Below are positions 39,538 through 48,103 of a DNA stretch of 64,000 bases, in pieces. Positions within the stretch are counted from its first letter, which is position 1; each line of letters starts with the position of its first letter. The position numbers were made by a program, and so were the translations under genes. The notes beneath the pieces are model-generated. The model made no database searches, was not told the DNA's origin, and was given only the letters and a program-made list of their open reading frames with translations. The DNA comes from Pseudomonas sp. P818 (lineage in GTDB: Bacteria > Pseudomonadota > Gammaproteobacteria > Pseudomonadales > Pseudomonadaceae), in assembly GCF_000418555.1 (NCBI RefSeq), contig NZ_ATKM01000005.1, positions 558,001 through 622,000 of the forward strand. Reading direction: 5' to 3'.

Positions 39538-41433
39538 ATGAGTCACCAGTCTGATCTGATCAGCGAGGACATCCTCGCCTACCTGGCCCAGCACGAACGC
39601 AAGGAGCTGCTGCGCTTCCTCACCTGCGGCAACGTCGACGACGGCAAGAGCACCCTGATCGGGCGCCTGCTGCACGACTCCAAGATGATCTACGAGGACC
39701 ATCTGGAGGCCATCAGCCGCGACTCGAAGAAGGTCGGCACTACCGGCGACGACATCGATCTGGCGCTGCTGGTCGACGGCCTGCAGGCCGAGCGCGAGCA
39801 GGGCATCACCATCGACGTGGCCTACCGCTACTTCAGCACCGCCAAGCGCAAGTTCATCATCGCCGACACCCCCGGCCATGAGCAGTACACCCGCAACATG
39901 GCCACCGGCGCCTCGACCTGCGACCTGGCGATCATCCTGATCGACGCCCGTTACGGTGTGCAGACCCAGACCAAGCGCCACAGCTTCATCGCCTCGCTGC
40001 TGGGCATCAAGCATATCGTCGTCGCGGTCAACAAGATGGACCTCAAGGACTTCGACCAGGGTGTGTTCGAGCAGATCAAGGCCGACTACCTGGCTTTCGC
40101 CGACAAGATCGGCCTGCGCCCGACCACCCTCGAGTTCGTGCCCATGTCGGCGCTCAAGGGCGACAACGTGGTCAACAAGTCCGAGCGCTCTCCCTGGTAC
40201 ACCGGGCAGTCGCTGATGGAGATTCTCGAGACCGTGGAGGTGGCGGGCGACCGTAATTTCGATGACCTGCGTTTCCCGGTGCAATACGTCAACCGCCCCA
40301 ACCTCAACTTCCGCGGCTTCGCCGGCACCCTGGCCAGCGGCATCGTGCGCAAGGGCGACGAAGTGATGGCGCTGCCGTCGGGCAAGACCAGCCGGGTCAA
40401 GTCCATCGTCACTTTCGAGGGCGAGCTGGAGCACGCCGGTCCGGGCCAGGCCATCACCCTGACCCTGGAAGACGAGATCGACGTGTCGCGCGGCGACATG
40501 CTGGTGCATGCCGACAATCGTCCGCAGGTCACCGACAGCTTCGAGGCCATGCTGGTGTGGATGGGCGAAGAGCCGATGCTGCCGGGCAAGAAATACGACA
40601 TCAAGCGTGCGACCAGCTATGTGCCGGGCTCGATCCCCAGCATCGTTCACCGCGTCGACGTGAACACCCTGGAGCAGGGTGCGGCCAGCGAGCTGAAACT
40701 CAACGAAATCGGCCGGGTCAAGGTCGCCCTGGATGCGCCGATTGCCCTGGATGGCTACGAGTACAACCGCACCACCGGTGCCTTTATCGTCATCGACCGG
40801 CTGACCAATGGCACCGTCGGCGCCGGCATGATCATCGCCGACCCGGTCGCTCATGGCGGCGGTCAGCATGGTCGTTTGGCCCACGTGTCGACCGAGGAGC
40901 GTGCCTCGCGCTTTGGTCAGCAGCCGGCCACCGTGCTGTTCAGCGGCCTGTCCGGCGCCGGCAAGAGCACCCTGGCCTATGCCGTGGAGCGCAAGCTGTT
41001 CGATATGGGCCGTGCGGTATACGTGCTCGATGGGCAGAACCTGCGTCATGACCTGAACAAGGGCCTGCCGCAGGACCGCGCCGGCCGCGCCGAAAACTGG
41101 CGCCGCGCCGCCCATGTGGCGCGTCAGTTCAACGAAGCCGGGCTGATCGCCCTGGCCGCCTTCGTCGCCCCGGATGCCGAAGGTCGTGAACAGGCCAAGG
41201 CGCTGATCGGCAGTGAGCGCCTGGTCACCGTCTACGTCCAGGCTTCGCCGCAGATCTGCGCCGAGCGCGACCCGCAGGGGCTGTATGCTGCCGGTGGCGA
41301 CAATATTCCCGGCGAAGGCTTCCCCTACGACGTGCCGCTGGATGCCGATCTGGTGATCGACACCCAGACGCAGTCGGTCGAGGAGGGCGTCAAGGCGGTG
41401 CTGGACCTGCTGCGTAGCCGCGGCGCGATCTAA
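39538..41433 (+). CDS. cysNC: Bifunctional sulfate adenylyltransferase subunit 1 / APS kinase CysNC
   Basis: 631 residues, two fused enzymes. The N-terminal EF-Tu-like GTPase (CysN) has its P-loop at [10 protein letters not shown] (30-39), DTPGHEQYT and NKMD motifs, and two beta domains. The C-terminal APS kinase (CysC) begins near residue 440 with P-loop [12 protein letters not shown] near 468 and makes PAPS. The fusion is the usual form in Pseudomonas. Followed by a strong terminator. Confidence 0.98.
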   Translation: MSHQSDLISEDILAYLAQHERKELLRFLTCGNVDDGKSTLIGRLLHDSKMIYEDHLEAISRDSKKVGTTGDDIDLALLVDGLQAEREQGITIDVAYRYFSTAKRKFIIADTPGHEQYTRNMATGASTCDLAIILIDARYGVQTQTKRHSFIASLLGIKHIVVAVNKMDLKDFDQGVFEQIKADYLAFADKIGLRPTTLEFVPMSALKGDNVVNKSERSPWYTGQSLMEILETVEVAGDRNFDDLRFPVQYVNRPNLNFRGFAGTLASGIVRKGDEVMALPSGKTSRVKSIVTFEGELEHAGPGQAITLTLEDEIDVSRGDMLVHADNRPQVTDSFEAMLVWMGEEPMLPGKKYDIKRATSYVPGSIPSIVHRVDVNTLEQGAASELKLNEIGRVKVALDAPIALDGYEYNRTTGAFIVIDRLTNGTVGAGMIIADPVAHGGGQHGRLAHVSTEERASRFGQQPATVLFSGLSGAGKSTLAYAVERKLFDMGRAVYVLDGQNLRHDLNKGLPQDRAGRAENWRRAAHVARQFNEAGLIALAAFVAPDAEGREQAKALIGSERLVTVYVQASPQICAERDPQGLYAAGGDNIPGEGFPYDVPLDADLVIDTQTQSVEEGVKAVLDLLRSRGAI

Positions 41434-41448
41434 GCACGTGCATTGCAA

Positions 41449-41480
41449 CGAGCCCCGCCTAGTAGCGGGGCTCGTCGTTT
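41449..41480 (+). terminator. Rho-independent terminator after cysNC
   Basis: CGAGCCCCGC (41449-41458) pairs with GCGGGGCTCG (41465-41474) around a 6-base loop, then TCGTTTG. It lies 16 bases past the cysNC stop. It starts a 324-base gene-free stretch (41434-41757) holding this terminator, a REPIN-like pair, a CT-rich element and the zapG terminator. Confidence 0.85.
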
Positions 41481-41493
41481 GTGGGGTGTCTTT

Positions 41494-41552
41494 TGTAGAA
41501 GCGAATTCATTCGCGATGTGGGCTTACGATGATCACGAATGAATTCGCCTAT
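41494..41552. repeat. REPIN-like inverted pair
   Basis: GCGAATTCATTCGCGAT (41501-41517) and ATCACGAATGAATTCGC (41532-41548) are inverted copies matching at 16 of 17 positions, and each arm is itself nearly palindromic. The preceding TGTAGAAGCGAA is the REP-type start GTAG-A-GCGA. Paired REPs of this kind are mobilised in pseudomonads by RAYT transposases; none is encoded here. Confidence 0.75.
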
Positions 41553-41604
41553 CGTCCGGCGTAGCCCGCAACCACGCCCAATCAAAAGCCCCGCAATGAC
41601 GGTA

Positions 41605-41712
41605 ATGCTGGTCACTTAAGGTTGCACACGTTTGGCTCCCCTCTCCCTAACCCTCTCCCCGGAGCGGCGAAGGGGCTGATCGAGCTCGGCCGCTCCTACA
41701 ATTGATACCCAA
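41605..41712 (-). repeat. REP fragment plus CT-rich low-complexity element
   Basis: On the minus strand TTGTAGGAGCGGCCGAGCTC begins a REP-like unit (41681-41700). It runs into a purine-rich GGGGAGAGGGTTAGGGAGAG tract (41642-41661 on the opposite strand), a combination common in intergenic regions of proteobacteria. No gene is seen. Confidence 0.5.
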
Positions 41713-41713
41713 T

Positions 41714-41742
41714 AAAAAGCCCCGCCATGGCGGGGCTCGGTG
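41714..41742 (-). terminator. Terminator of zapG/yhcB
   Basis: AGCCCCGCC (41718-41726) and GGCGGGGCT (41729-41737) form a perfect stem; read on the minus strand it is followed by a T run. It lies 20 bases past the yhcB stop. Confidence 0.8.
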
Positions 41743-41757
41743 TTTCTGGCTGATGGG

Positions 41758-42189
41758 TTATTTCTTCAACCCGTAACTCTCGTCCAGCATGCCGGGACCG
41801 TCGCTCTTCGGCGCATAGTCCTTGGGCATTTCGTAGTTCTTCGGCGGAGTCAGGCGCTCGCGCTTCTCGCCGGCTTCGGTGCTGTTCAGGGTCGCCAGCA
41901 GACGCTGACGGGTCAGCTCGTCCAGCGCCAGGCGGTTGGCGCCGTCGGACAGATGTTCCTGCACGTCCTGGTAGCTCTGGGTGAGCTTCTTCACCAGGCT
42001 GGCGGTGGTGTTGAAGTGGGTGACCACTTCATTCTGGTAGGCCTCGAAGCGCGCCTGCATTTCATCCATCTGCCGCTGCGTACGGCCCGGTGCAGCATTG
42101 GGGGCCAGGCGGGCGAGCACAAAGCCCACGGCGATGCCGACCACCAGGGTCAGAGCGGGTATCAACCAGGCTGTAACGGTCTGTTCCAC
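41758..42189 (-). CDS. YhcB/ZapG-family membrane protein (DUF1043)
   Basis: 143 residues. One N-terminal transmembrane helix (AWLIPALTLVVGIAVGFVLA) is followed by a coiled coil (RTQRQMDEMQARFEAYQNEV) and a Lys/Asp-rich tail. E. coli YhcB (ZapG) links elongation, division and envelope synthesis. It is a single gene in a repeat-rich stretch. Confidence 0.85.
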   Translation of the reverse strand: MEQTVTAWLIPALTLVVGIAVGFVLARLAPNAAPGRTQRQMDEMQARFEAYQNEVVTHFNTTASLVKKLTQSYQDVQEHLSDGANRLALDELTRQRLLATLNSTEAGEKRERLTPPKNYEMPKDYAPKSDGPGMLDESYGLKK

Positions 42190-42254
42190 GAGTCCTTCCT
42201 CTCAAAACGGCTTTGCTTTACGTTAGCGGCTTGAGCCTGTGCTGTATACGACCA

Positions 42255-42393
42255 GAACCTGCTCAGAGTCTACTGCGCGTCGGCCCTGCTGCATTAAAAA
42301 CAGGTTCGGAATGCTCATGTACAACAGTACACTCCGCTTCCTCTCCTGTTTTCGCCTTGCATTGCGCGAGCGCCCGAGGCGCTGAACAGGTTC
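42255..42393 (-). repeat. Small inverted-repeat element, copy B (upstream of hydrolase)
   Basis: About 139 bp with terminal repeats GAACCTGCTCAG (42255-42266) and CTGAACAGGTTC (42382-42393), one mismatch apart. On the minus strand the core reads GAAGCGGAGTGTAC, with hairpin TGTAC-TGTT-GTACA and outer arms AAAACAGG/CCTGTTTT. It is inverted relative to copies A and C. It fills the gap between zapG and the hydrolase and should contain or lie next to that gene's promoter. Confidence 0.75.
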
Positions 42394-42451
42394 ATTTGCC
42401 GCACAGGCAGTTTGCTAGACGAGTCGACCCGTTGCGGGGTCACGGAGTTCA

Positions 42452-43084
42452 GTGTTGCTCAGTCGCGAAACCCCTCTTTTCATTCAAGGCCCGGTGGGCC
42501 AACTCGAAGCCCTTCTGCTGGAGGTGCCGGACGCCCAGGGTGTGGCGCTGGTCTGTCATCCCAATCCGGTACAGGGCGGCACCATGCTCAACAAGGTGGT
42601 GTCCACGTTGCAGCGTACCGCGCGTGACTGCGGATACCACACATTGCGTTTCAATTATCGCGGTGTGGGCGCCAGTGCCGGCAGCCACGACATGGGGACC
42701 GGCGAAGTGGACGACGCCGAGGCGGTTGCCGCCTGGCTGCAGGAAAAGTATCCGAATCTGCCCGTTACGTTGTTGGGCTTTTCCTTTGGCGGCTTCGTGG
42801 CAGCCGCGCTGGGTGCTCGTCTTGAAGCGCAAGGCCGTGTGCCCAGCAAGCTGTTCATGATCGCGCCAGCGGTGCATCGTCTGACGGCTGAAACACCGTC
42901 CGCCAGCCAGTGCCCGCTGGTGGTGATCCAGCCGGACACGGACGAAGTGATCGAGCCGCAAGCGGTCTACGACTGGTCGGCCAACCTCGGGCGTGCCCAC
43001 GAGCTGTTGAAAGTGGCAGAATGCGGGCACTTTTTTCACGGCAAGCTGACGGATCTGAAGGATCTGCTGTTGCCTCGCCTGTAA
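42452..43084 (+). CDS. Alpha/beta hydrolase (serine esterase-like)
   Basis: 210 residues, short alpha/beta hydrolase of the YcjY/Rv-type 'KANL3-like' group. The nucleophile elbow is LLGFSFGGFVA (Gly-Phe-Ser-Phe-Gly, residue about 110), with an oxyanion loop at VCHPNPVQGGTM and a C-terminal His in CGHFFHG. The substrate is unknown. GTG 42452 has GGAG 5 bases upstream. It is bracketed by two inverted copies of the small element at 42255-42393 and 43085-43239. Confidence 0.85.
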   Translation: MLLSRETPLFIQGPVGQLEALLLEVPDAQGVALVCHPNPVQGGTMLNKVVSTLQRTARDCGYHTLRFNYRGVGASAGSHDMGTGEVDDAEAVAAWLQEKYPNLPVTLLGFSFGGFVAAALGARLEAQGRVPSKLFMIAPAVHRLTAETPSASQCPLVVIQPDTDEVIEPQAVYDWSANLGRAHELLKVAECGHFFHGKLTDLKDLLLPRL

Positions 43085-43239
43085 GAACCTGTTCACGATC
43101 TCGCGAGCTAGAGCCAGGCAACACCGATGGCGGCCCCGCGAAACCAGGCGAAAAAGCGCAGTTTACTAGTTGTAAATGAGCATTTTGAGGCTGGTTTCAA
43201 CGCTGCATGGCCGACGCGCAGCAGATCGTGAACCGGTTC
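43085..43239 (+). repeat. Small inverted-repeat element, copy C (downstream of hydrolase)
   Basis: About 155 bp with 17-bp terminal repeats GAACCTGTTCACGATCT (43085-43101) and its complement (43223-43239), one mismatch. Core hairpin TTTAC-TAGTT-GTAAA, outer arms GAAACCAG/CTGGTTTC. It begins one base after the hydrolase stop codon. Its terminal repeats resemble those of copy B more than copy A. Confidence 0.78.
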
Positions 43240-43270
43240 CAAGTCTTTCAGCCATTGATAAGCGAACGTC

Positions 43271-44617
43271 ATGACCACCCGTATCCTCACCGGTATCACC
43301 ACCACCGGCACGCCGCACCTGGGCAACTATGCCGGCGCCATTCGCCCGGCCATCGCTGCCAGCCGCGATCCGCAGATGGACTCTTTCTACTTTCTCGCCG
43401 ACTACCACGCGCTGATAAAGTGCGACGATCCGGCGCGCATTCAGCGCTCGCGTCTGGAGATCGCCGCGACCTGGCTGGCCCTGGGCCTGGATACCGACAA
43501 GGCGACCTTCTACCGCCAGTCCGACATTCCCGAAATTCCCGAGTTGTGCTGGCTGCTGACCTGCGTCGCCGGCAAAGGCCTGCTCAACCGCGCCCACGCC
43601 TACAAGGCCTCGGTGGACAAGAACGTCGAAGCCGGTGAAGACCCGGATGCCGGCGTGACCATGGGCCTGTTCAGCTACCCGGTGCTGATGGCGGCGGACA
43701 TCCTGATGTTCAACGCGCAGAAGGTGCCGGTCGGGCGTGATCAGATCCAGCACGTGGAAATGGCTCGCGATATCGGCCAGCGTTTCAACCACCTGTTCGG
43801 CAAGGGCAAGGACCTGTTCGTGCTGCCCGAGGTGGTGATCGAGGAGGAAGTGGCGACGCTGCCAGGCCTCGATGGGCGCAAGATGAGCAAGAGCTACGAC
43901 AACACCATCCCGCTGTTCGGCAGCGCCAAGCAGCTCAAGGACGCCGTGGCGCGCATCGTCACCGACTCCAGGCTGCCGGGGGAGCCCAAGGACGCCGAAG
44001 GTTCGCACCTGTTCACCCTGTATCAGGCCTTCGCCAGCCAGTCGCAACAGGCCGAGTTCCGTGCCGACCTGGAAGGTGGGCTGGCCTGGGGCGAGGCGAA
44101 GAATCGCCTGTATCAGTTGCTCGAAGACACCCTGGGCGAGGCGCGCGAGCGCTACAACGCGCTGATCGCCAAGCCGGCCGATCTGGAAGACATCCTCCTC
44201 GCGGGCGCCGCCAAGGCGCGCCGGATCGCCACGCCGTTCCTCGGTGAACTGCGCGAGGCGGTGGGCCTGCGCTCGTTCCGTGAGCAGGTGCAGGTGGCCA
44301 CCGGCGAGAAGAAGAAAGCCAGCAAGAGCGCGCGCTTCGTCAGCTTCCGTGATGACGACGGCAGCTTCCGCTTCCGTCTGCTGGATGCCGATGGCGAGCA
44401 ACTGCTGCTGTCGAAATCCTTCGCCGATGGCAAGTCGGCGGGTATGGTCAACAAACGCCTGCAATCCGGCGAAGCGCTGGACGTGCGTGCCGAAGGTCTG
44501 GCGTTCTCGGTGTGGATCGATGGCGAGAACGTGGCCAGTAGCCCCGAATTCGCCGATGGTCAGGCCGTGGAAGCTGCCATCGCCCGCCTGCGTGAGGCAT
44601 TGGCCCCGCAGGAGTGA
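43271..44617 (+). CDS. trpS: Tryptophanyl-tRNA synthetase
   Basis: 448 residues, class I. The HIGH-like motif is [10 protein letters not shown] (residues 14-23) and the KMSKS motif [10 protein letters not shown] is near residue 204. It is longer than the common 330-residue form because of a C-terminal extension (about 340-448) with a Lys/Ala segment [13 protein letters not shown] and an Asp-rich domain. Pseudomonads carry this long type. Followed by a repeat and a terminator. Confidence 0.96.
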   Translation: MTTRILTGITTTGTPHLGNYAGAIRPAIAASRDPQMDSFYFLADYHALIKCDDPARIQRSRLEIAATWLALGLDTDKATFYRQSDIPEIPELCWLLTCVAGKGLLNRAHAYKASVDKNVEAGEDPDAGVTMGLFSYPVLMAADILMFNAQKVPVGRDQIQHVEMARDIGQRFNHLFGKGKDLFVLPEVVIEEEVATLPGLDGRKMSKSYDNTIPLFGSAKQLKDAVARIVTDSRLPGEPKDAEGSHLFTLYQAFASQSQQAEFRADLEGGLAWGEAKNRLYQLLEDTLGEARERYNALIAKPADLEDILLAGAAKARRIATPFLGELREAVGLRSFREQVQVATGEKKKASKSARFVSFRDDDGSFRFRLLDADGEQLLLSKSFADGKSAGMVNKRLQSGEALDVRAEGLAFSVWIDGENVASSPEFADGQAVEAAIARLREALAPQE

Positions 44618-44618
44618 A

Positions 44619-44643
44619 GTAGCCCGGGTGAAATCCCGGCTAC
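44619..44643. repeat. GTAGCCCGG-type palindromic repeat
   Basis: GTAGCCCGGG (44619-44628) pairs with CCCGGCTAC (44635-44643) over a TGAAAT loop. It shares its pattern with the repeat at 1500-1521. It begins within two bases after the trpS stop. Confidence 0.65.
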
Positions 44644-44660
44644 GGCCATGATTGCCAACA

Positions 44661-44696
44661 AACGGGGGCGTCGCTAAAGTGACGCCCCCGTTTTTA
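44661..44696 (+). terminator. Rho-independent terminator after trpS
   Basis: ACGGGGGCGTC and GACGCCCCCGT form an 11-bp perfect stem with a GCTAAAGT loop, followed by TTTTT. It ends 20 bases before the zapE ATG. Confidence 0.9.
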
Positions 44697-44715
44697 CTTG
44701 CCCGGCTAACGAATC

Positions 44716-45810
44716 ATGACCCCCTTAGAGCGTTATCAGGCCGACCTCAAGCGGCCCGACTTCTTCCATGATGCGGCCCAGGAAAATGCCGTCCGCCACC
44801 TGCAGCGTCTGTACGACGATCTGATCGCGCGCGACCAGGGCAAGTCCGGGCTGATGGGCAAGCTGTTCGGCAAGAAGCCGCAAGGACCGGTCAAGGGCCT
44901 GTACTTCTGGGGTGGCGTCGGGCGCGGCAAGACCTATCTGGTCGACACCTTCTTCGATGCGCTGCCGTTCGAGCAGAAGATGCGCACCCACTTCCACCGC
45001 TTCATGAAGCGTGTGCACGAGGAAATGAAGACCCTCAAGGGCGAGAAGAATCCGCTGACGATCATTGGCAAGCGCTTCGCCGACGAGGCGCGGGTGATCT
45101 GCTTCGACGAGTTCTTTGTCAGCGACATTACCGACGCGATGATCCTCGCCACGCTGCTCGAAGAACTGTTCAAGAACGGTGTGTCGCTGGTCGCCACCTC
45201 CAACATCGTGCCGGACGGCCTGTACAAGGACGGCCTGCAGCGTGCGCGCTTCCTGCCGGCCATCGCCCTGCTCAAGGAGCACACCGATATCGTCAACGTC
45301 GACAGCGGCGTCGACTATCGCCTGCGTGCGCTGGAGCAGGCCGAGCTGTTCCATTTCCCGCTCGGACCGACGGCGGAAGAGAGCCTGCGCAAGAGCTTCC
45401 AGAGTCTGCTGCCGGACTGCACCCATATGGTGGAGAACGAGGCGCTGATGATCGAGAACCGCGCGATCAATGCCGTGCGCGTGTGCGAAGACGTGGCCTG
45501 GTTCGAATTCCGCGAACTCTGCGATGGCCCGCGTAGCCAGAACGACTACATCGAGCTGGGCAAGATCTTCCACGCGGTGATCCTGGCCAACGTCGAGCAG
45601 ATGGGCGTAGCCAAGGATGACATGGCGCGGCGCTTCATCAATCTGGTGGACGAGTTCTACGACCGCAACGTCAAGCTGATCATCTCTGCCGAGGTGGAGC
45701 TCAAGGATCTCTATACCGGCGGCCGTCTGAGCTTCGAGTTCCAGCGTACGCTGAGCCGTCTGCTGGAGATGCAATCGCACGAGTTCCTCTCGCGCCCACA
45801 CCGGCCCTGA
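44716..45810 (+). CDS. zapE: Cell-division ATPase ZapE (AFG1-like)
   Basis: 364 residues. Walker A is WGGVGRGKTY (residues 65-74) and Walker B is VICFDEFFV near residue 134. ZapE is an ATPase that modulates FtsZ rings under stress and ubiquinone synthesis in E. coli. It starts 99 bases past trpS and ends before a terminator. Confidence 0.95.
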   Translation: MTPLERYQADLKRPDFFHDAAQENAVRHLQRLYDDLIARDQGKSGLMGKLFGKKPQGPVKGLYFWGGVGRGKTYLVDTFFDALPFEQKMRTHFHRFMKRVHEEMKTLKGEKNPLTIIGKRFADEARVICFDEFFVSDITDAMILATLLEELFKNGVSLVATSNIVPDGLYKDGLQRARFLPAIALLKEHTDIVNVDSGVDYRLRALEQAELFHFPLGPTAEESLRKSFQSLLPDCTHMVENEALMIENRAINAVRVCEDVAWFEFRELCDGPRSQNDYIELGKIFHAVILANVEQMGVAKDDMARRFINLVDEFYDRNVKLIISAEVELKDLYTGGRLSFEFQRTLSRLLEMQSHEFLSRPHRP

Positions 45811-45822
45811 GGTTCAGCGATA

Positions 45823-45855
45823 CGAAAAAGGCGACCCACAAGGTCGCCTTTTTCG
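45823..45855. terminator. Terminator between zapE and the TPR-like gene
   Basis: AAAAAGGCGACC and GGTCGCCTTTTT form a 12-bp stem with loop CACA. A and T runs flank it on both sides, so it can serve both convergent genes. Confidence 0.9.
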
Positions 45856-45887
45856 TTGATGGGCGTGCTGAGTGCGTCCAGTGGCAT

Positions 45888-46850
45888 TCAGTTCTTCGCC
45901 AGCTTCTGCTGATACTGGGTCAGCAGCTTCTGCGCGTGGGCCACTTCCAGGGCCTCCATGGCGCTGATCGGCTTGATCGCCACGGCGCGCTCAAGGTGCT
46001 CGATGACCTTCTGTTCTTCATCGTCGCCATACACGTAGGTCAGCGCGTTGGCGTATTCGTAATGGCCGATGGGCAGGTCGTCGCGAGCCTGGAAGCTGCG
46101 CTGGAAGTAGGTTTCCATCTTGTCGGCGCTAACGCCGTAAGTCATCTTGCCCACCAGCTTGCCGACCTTGCGGATCACGCCGGCTTCGTATCCGCCGTAC
46201 AGCGCCAGGGCGAACGGCTGCCTGGGCTGCTTGGCCAGCAGGGCGTCCAGCTCCTGGGGAATCTGCGAGGTGTAGCCGCGCTTGAGCACCACCGGCACGG
46301 AGAGCTCCTCGCCAAGGCGCGCCTTGGCATAGACGCGGCCGAACTGGGCGACGGCATCGGCCTGCACCAGATCGCCGGCCTCGTCGGTGTAGGCGATCAC
46401 TTCCTCCAGCAGGCGATGTTTCTCGGCCTGGTCCGGCACCAGGAACATGGCGTAGACGACCTGGGCGAACATCGCCGGTATCTGTCCGCCGATGCCTAGC
46501 GCCATGCCCTGTTCCTTGGCCTGGGCGAAATCACCGCGGAACATCAGGCGCCAGACTTCCTGCAGTTTCTGCGCATAGGCCTCGGCTTCTTCCGGTTTAC
46601 CGCTAAAGCCGGTGCCGGCGGCTACGGTCTTTTCCAGGGCCTGTGGATGCTGGGTGGCCATGTTCAGCACCCAGTCGGCGTCGGGGAAGGGGTAATCGCC
46701 GAAGCCGCGGGTCAGTTGCGGCCAGGCCTGGCGCAGCTTGTCGCCGCTGTAGTCGTAGGCGCTCTGGTCGAGCGGGAAGGATTTCCAGTTATCGGCCGCC
46801 GCAGCGCTGAGGCTGCAGGTGGCAAGCAGGGCAATCAATAAACGGCGCAT
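45888..46850 (-). CDS. Periplasmic helical-repeat protein of unknown function
   Basis: 320 residues. A signal peptide (RRLLIALLATCSLSAAAA) is followed by a helical protein rich in repeats reminiscent of TPR units (EEAEAYAQKLQEVWRLMFRG; LLEEVIAYTDEAGDLVQADA; VIEHLERAVAIKPISAMEAL). No enzyme motif is visible. I do not recognise a named family. ATG 46850 is chosen because it starts the signal peptide; the frame is open 39 bases earlier. It stands alone between zapE and the GlxA-type regulator. Confidence 0.75.
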   Translation of the reverse strand: MRRLLIALLATCSLSAAAADNWKSFPLDQSAYDYSGDKLRQAWPQLTRGFGDYPFPDADWVLNMATQHPQALEKTVAAGTGFSGKPEEAEAYAQKLQEVWRLMFRGDFAQAKEQGMALGIGGQIPAMFAQVVYAMFLVPDQAEKHRLLEEVIAYTDEAGDLVQADAVAQFGRVYAKARLGEELSVPVVLKRGYTSQIPQELDALLAKQPRQPFALALYGGYEAGVIRKVGKLVGKMTYGVSADKMETYFQRSFQARDDLPIGHYEYANALTYVYGDDEEQKVIEHLERAVAIKPISAMEALEVAHAQKLLTQYQQKLAKN

Positions 46851-46960
46851 GGCGGTGAACCTGTTGTTGTTATGTTCACCGTCGATCATAGGGCGCTGCT
46901 GCGGGGCGCCAACCTAACCAAGGGTGGGCTGGCGCTTTGCCGCCCTATGGTTTGAGGTCC

Positions 46961-47965
46961 TCAGTTCTGCTGGTCCTTCTGCTGAAATTGCCGGCGATAC
47001 TGGTTCGGCGACAGCTCGGTATGCTGGCGGAACAGGCGGGCAAAGAAACTGGCGTCGTCGTAGCCGACCTCGTAACTGATGGTCTTGATGCTCTTGCGCG
47101 TGGAGGAGAGTAGGCTCTTGGCGGTTTCGATGCGCAGGCGCTGCAGGTAGTGCAGGGGTTTGTCGCCGGTGGCGCCCTGGAAGCGGCGCATGAAGTTGCG
47201 AATGCTCATGCCGTGCTCGCGGGCCACGTCTTCGAAGCGGAACTTGTCGGCGTAGTGCTCCTCCAGCCACTGCTGGATCTGCAGCACGGTGACGTCCTGA
47301 TGCAGTTTCTGCCCGCCGAAACCGATGCGCCCTGGTGTATAGCTGCGCTGCACCTCGTAGAGAATGTCGCGTGCCACACCCTGGGCCACGCCTGCGCCGC
47401 AGTAACGCTCGATCAGGTAGATGTACAGATCGCAGGCCGAGGTGACGCCGCCGGCGCAATACAGGTTGTCGGCATCGGACAGGTGCTTGTCCTGATTGAG
47501 CAGAACCTTGGGGAAACGCTCGGCGAACTCGCGGAAGAAGCGCCAGTAGGTGGTTGCTTCCTTGCCGTCGAGCAGGCCGGCTTCGGCCATCCAGAACACC
47601 CCGCTGGCCTCCCCGCAGATCGCCGTACCGCCGGCATGCTGGAGCCTGAGCCAGTCCAGCACCTGTGGGTAACGACGGCTGAGCGCATCGAAGTCGTCCC
47701 AGAAGGCCGGCAGGATGATCACGTCGCAGGCTTCCAGGCCGCCTTCGACCGGTACGCGCACCTTGCTGAAGCTGTTCACCGGTTGGCCGTCGGGGCTGAC
47801 CAGCCGAATCTCGAACGGGGGTTGATCGCCAAGGCCCTGCTGCCTGGCGTAACGGATGCCGGCCATGTGGAAGAAATCCTTGGCCTGCATGAGGGTGGAA
47901 GCGAAAACGCCGTCGGTGGCGAGAATGCTGACGCGCCGTAAGGCGCCTGACTGATGATTAACCAT
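46961..47965 (-). CDS. GlxA-type AraC family transcriptional regulator
   Basis: 334 residues. N-terminal DJ-1/PfpI-like ligand domain with the nucleophile-elbow region AICGEASGVFWMAEAGLLDG (about residues 117-136), and C-terminal AraC DNA-binding HTH pair (REHGMSIRNFMRRFQGATGD, ISYEVGYDDASFFARLFRQH). Relatives in Pseudomonas regulate choline/carnitine and amino-acid catabolism, but the ligand here is unknown. It is divergent from an acyl-CoA dehydrogenase, its likely target. Confidence 0.9.
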   Translation of the reverse strand: MVNHQSGALRRVSILATDGVFASTLMQAKDFFHMAGIRYARQQGLGDQPPFEIRLVSPDGQPVNSFSKVRVPVEGGLEACDVIILPAFWDDFDALSRRYPQVLDWLRLQHAGGTAICGEASGVFWMAEAGLLDGKEATTYWRFFREFAERFPKVLLNQDKHLSDADNLYCAGGVTSACDLYIYLIERYCGAGVAQGVARDILYEVQRSYTPGRIGFGGQKLHQDVTVLQIQQWLEEHYADKFRFEDVAREHGMSIRNFMRRFQGATGDKPLHYLQRLRIETAKSLLSSTRKSIKTISYEVGYDDASFFARLFRQHTELSPNQYRRQFQQKDQQN

Positions 47966-48039
47966 ATGTTGTTTTTATAAAGGCTAAGTGGTCACTAGGC
48001 GGCTGGATCGTCTTATTTTTTGGCGCTTGTGTCCAGTGT

Positions 48040-48055
48040 AAGCAAGCGTTTGCTT
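48040..48055. promoter_or_regulatory. Palindrome between the GlxA-type regulator and the acyl-CoA dehydrogenase
   Basis: AAGCAA (48040-48045) and TTGCTT (48050-48055) form an inverted repeat with a 4-base spacer, in the middle of the 138-base divergent gap. A candidate operator for the adjacent regulator or another one, unproven. Confidence 0.4.
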
Positions 48056-48103
48056 GGCTAAAGTCGAGCGCTGAACCCATCGATGATGACTACAGGTAGC
48101 GCC

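Noticed and set aside
37738..41448. A 1236-codon open frame on the minus strand
   Set aside because: It lies opposite the NIF3-like gene, cysD and cysNC, whose proteins are unambiguous; long antisense frames are usual in GC-rich DNA. The translation is His/Gly/Val-rich with no recognisable domain.
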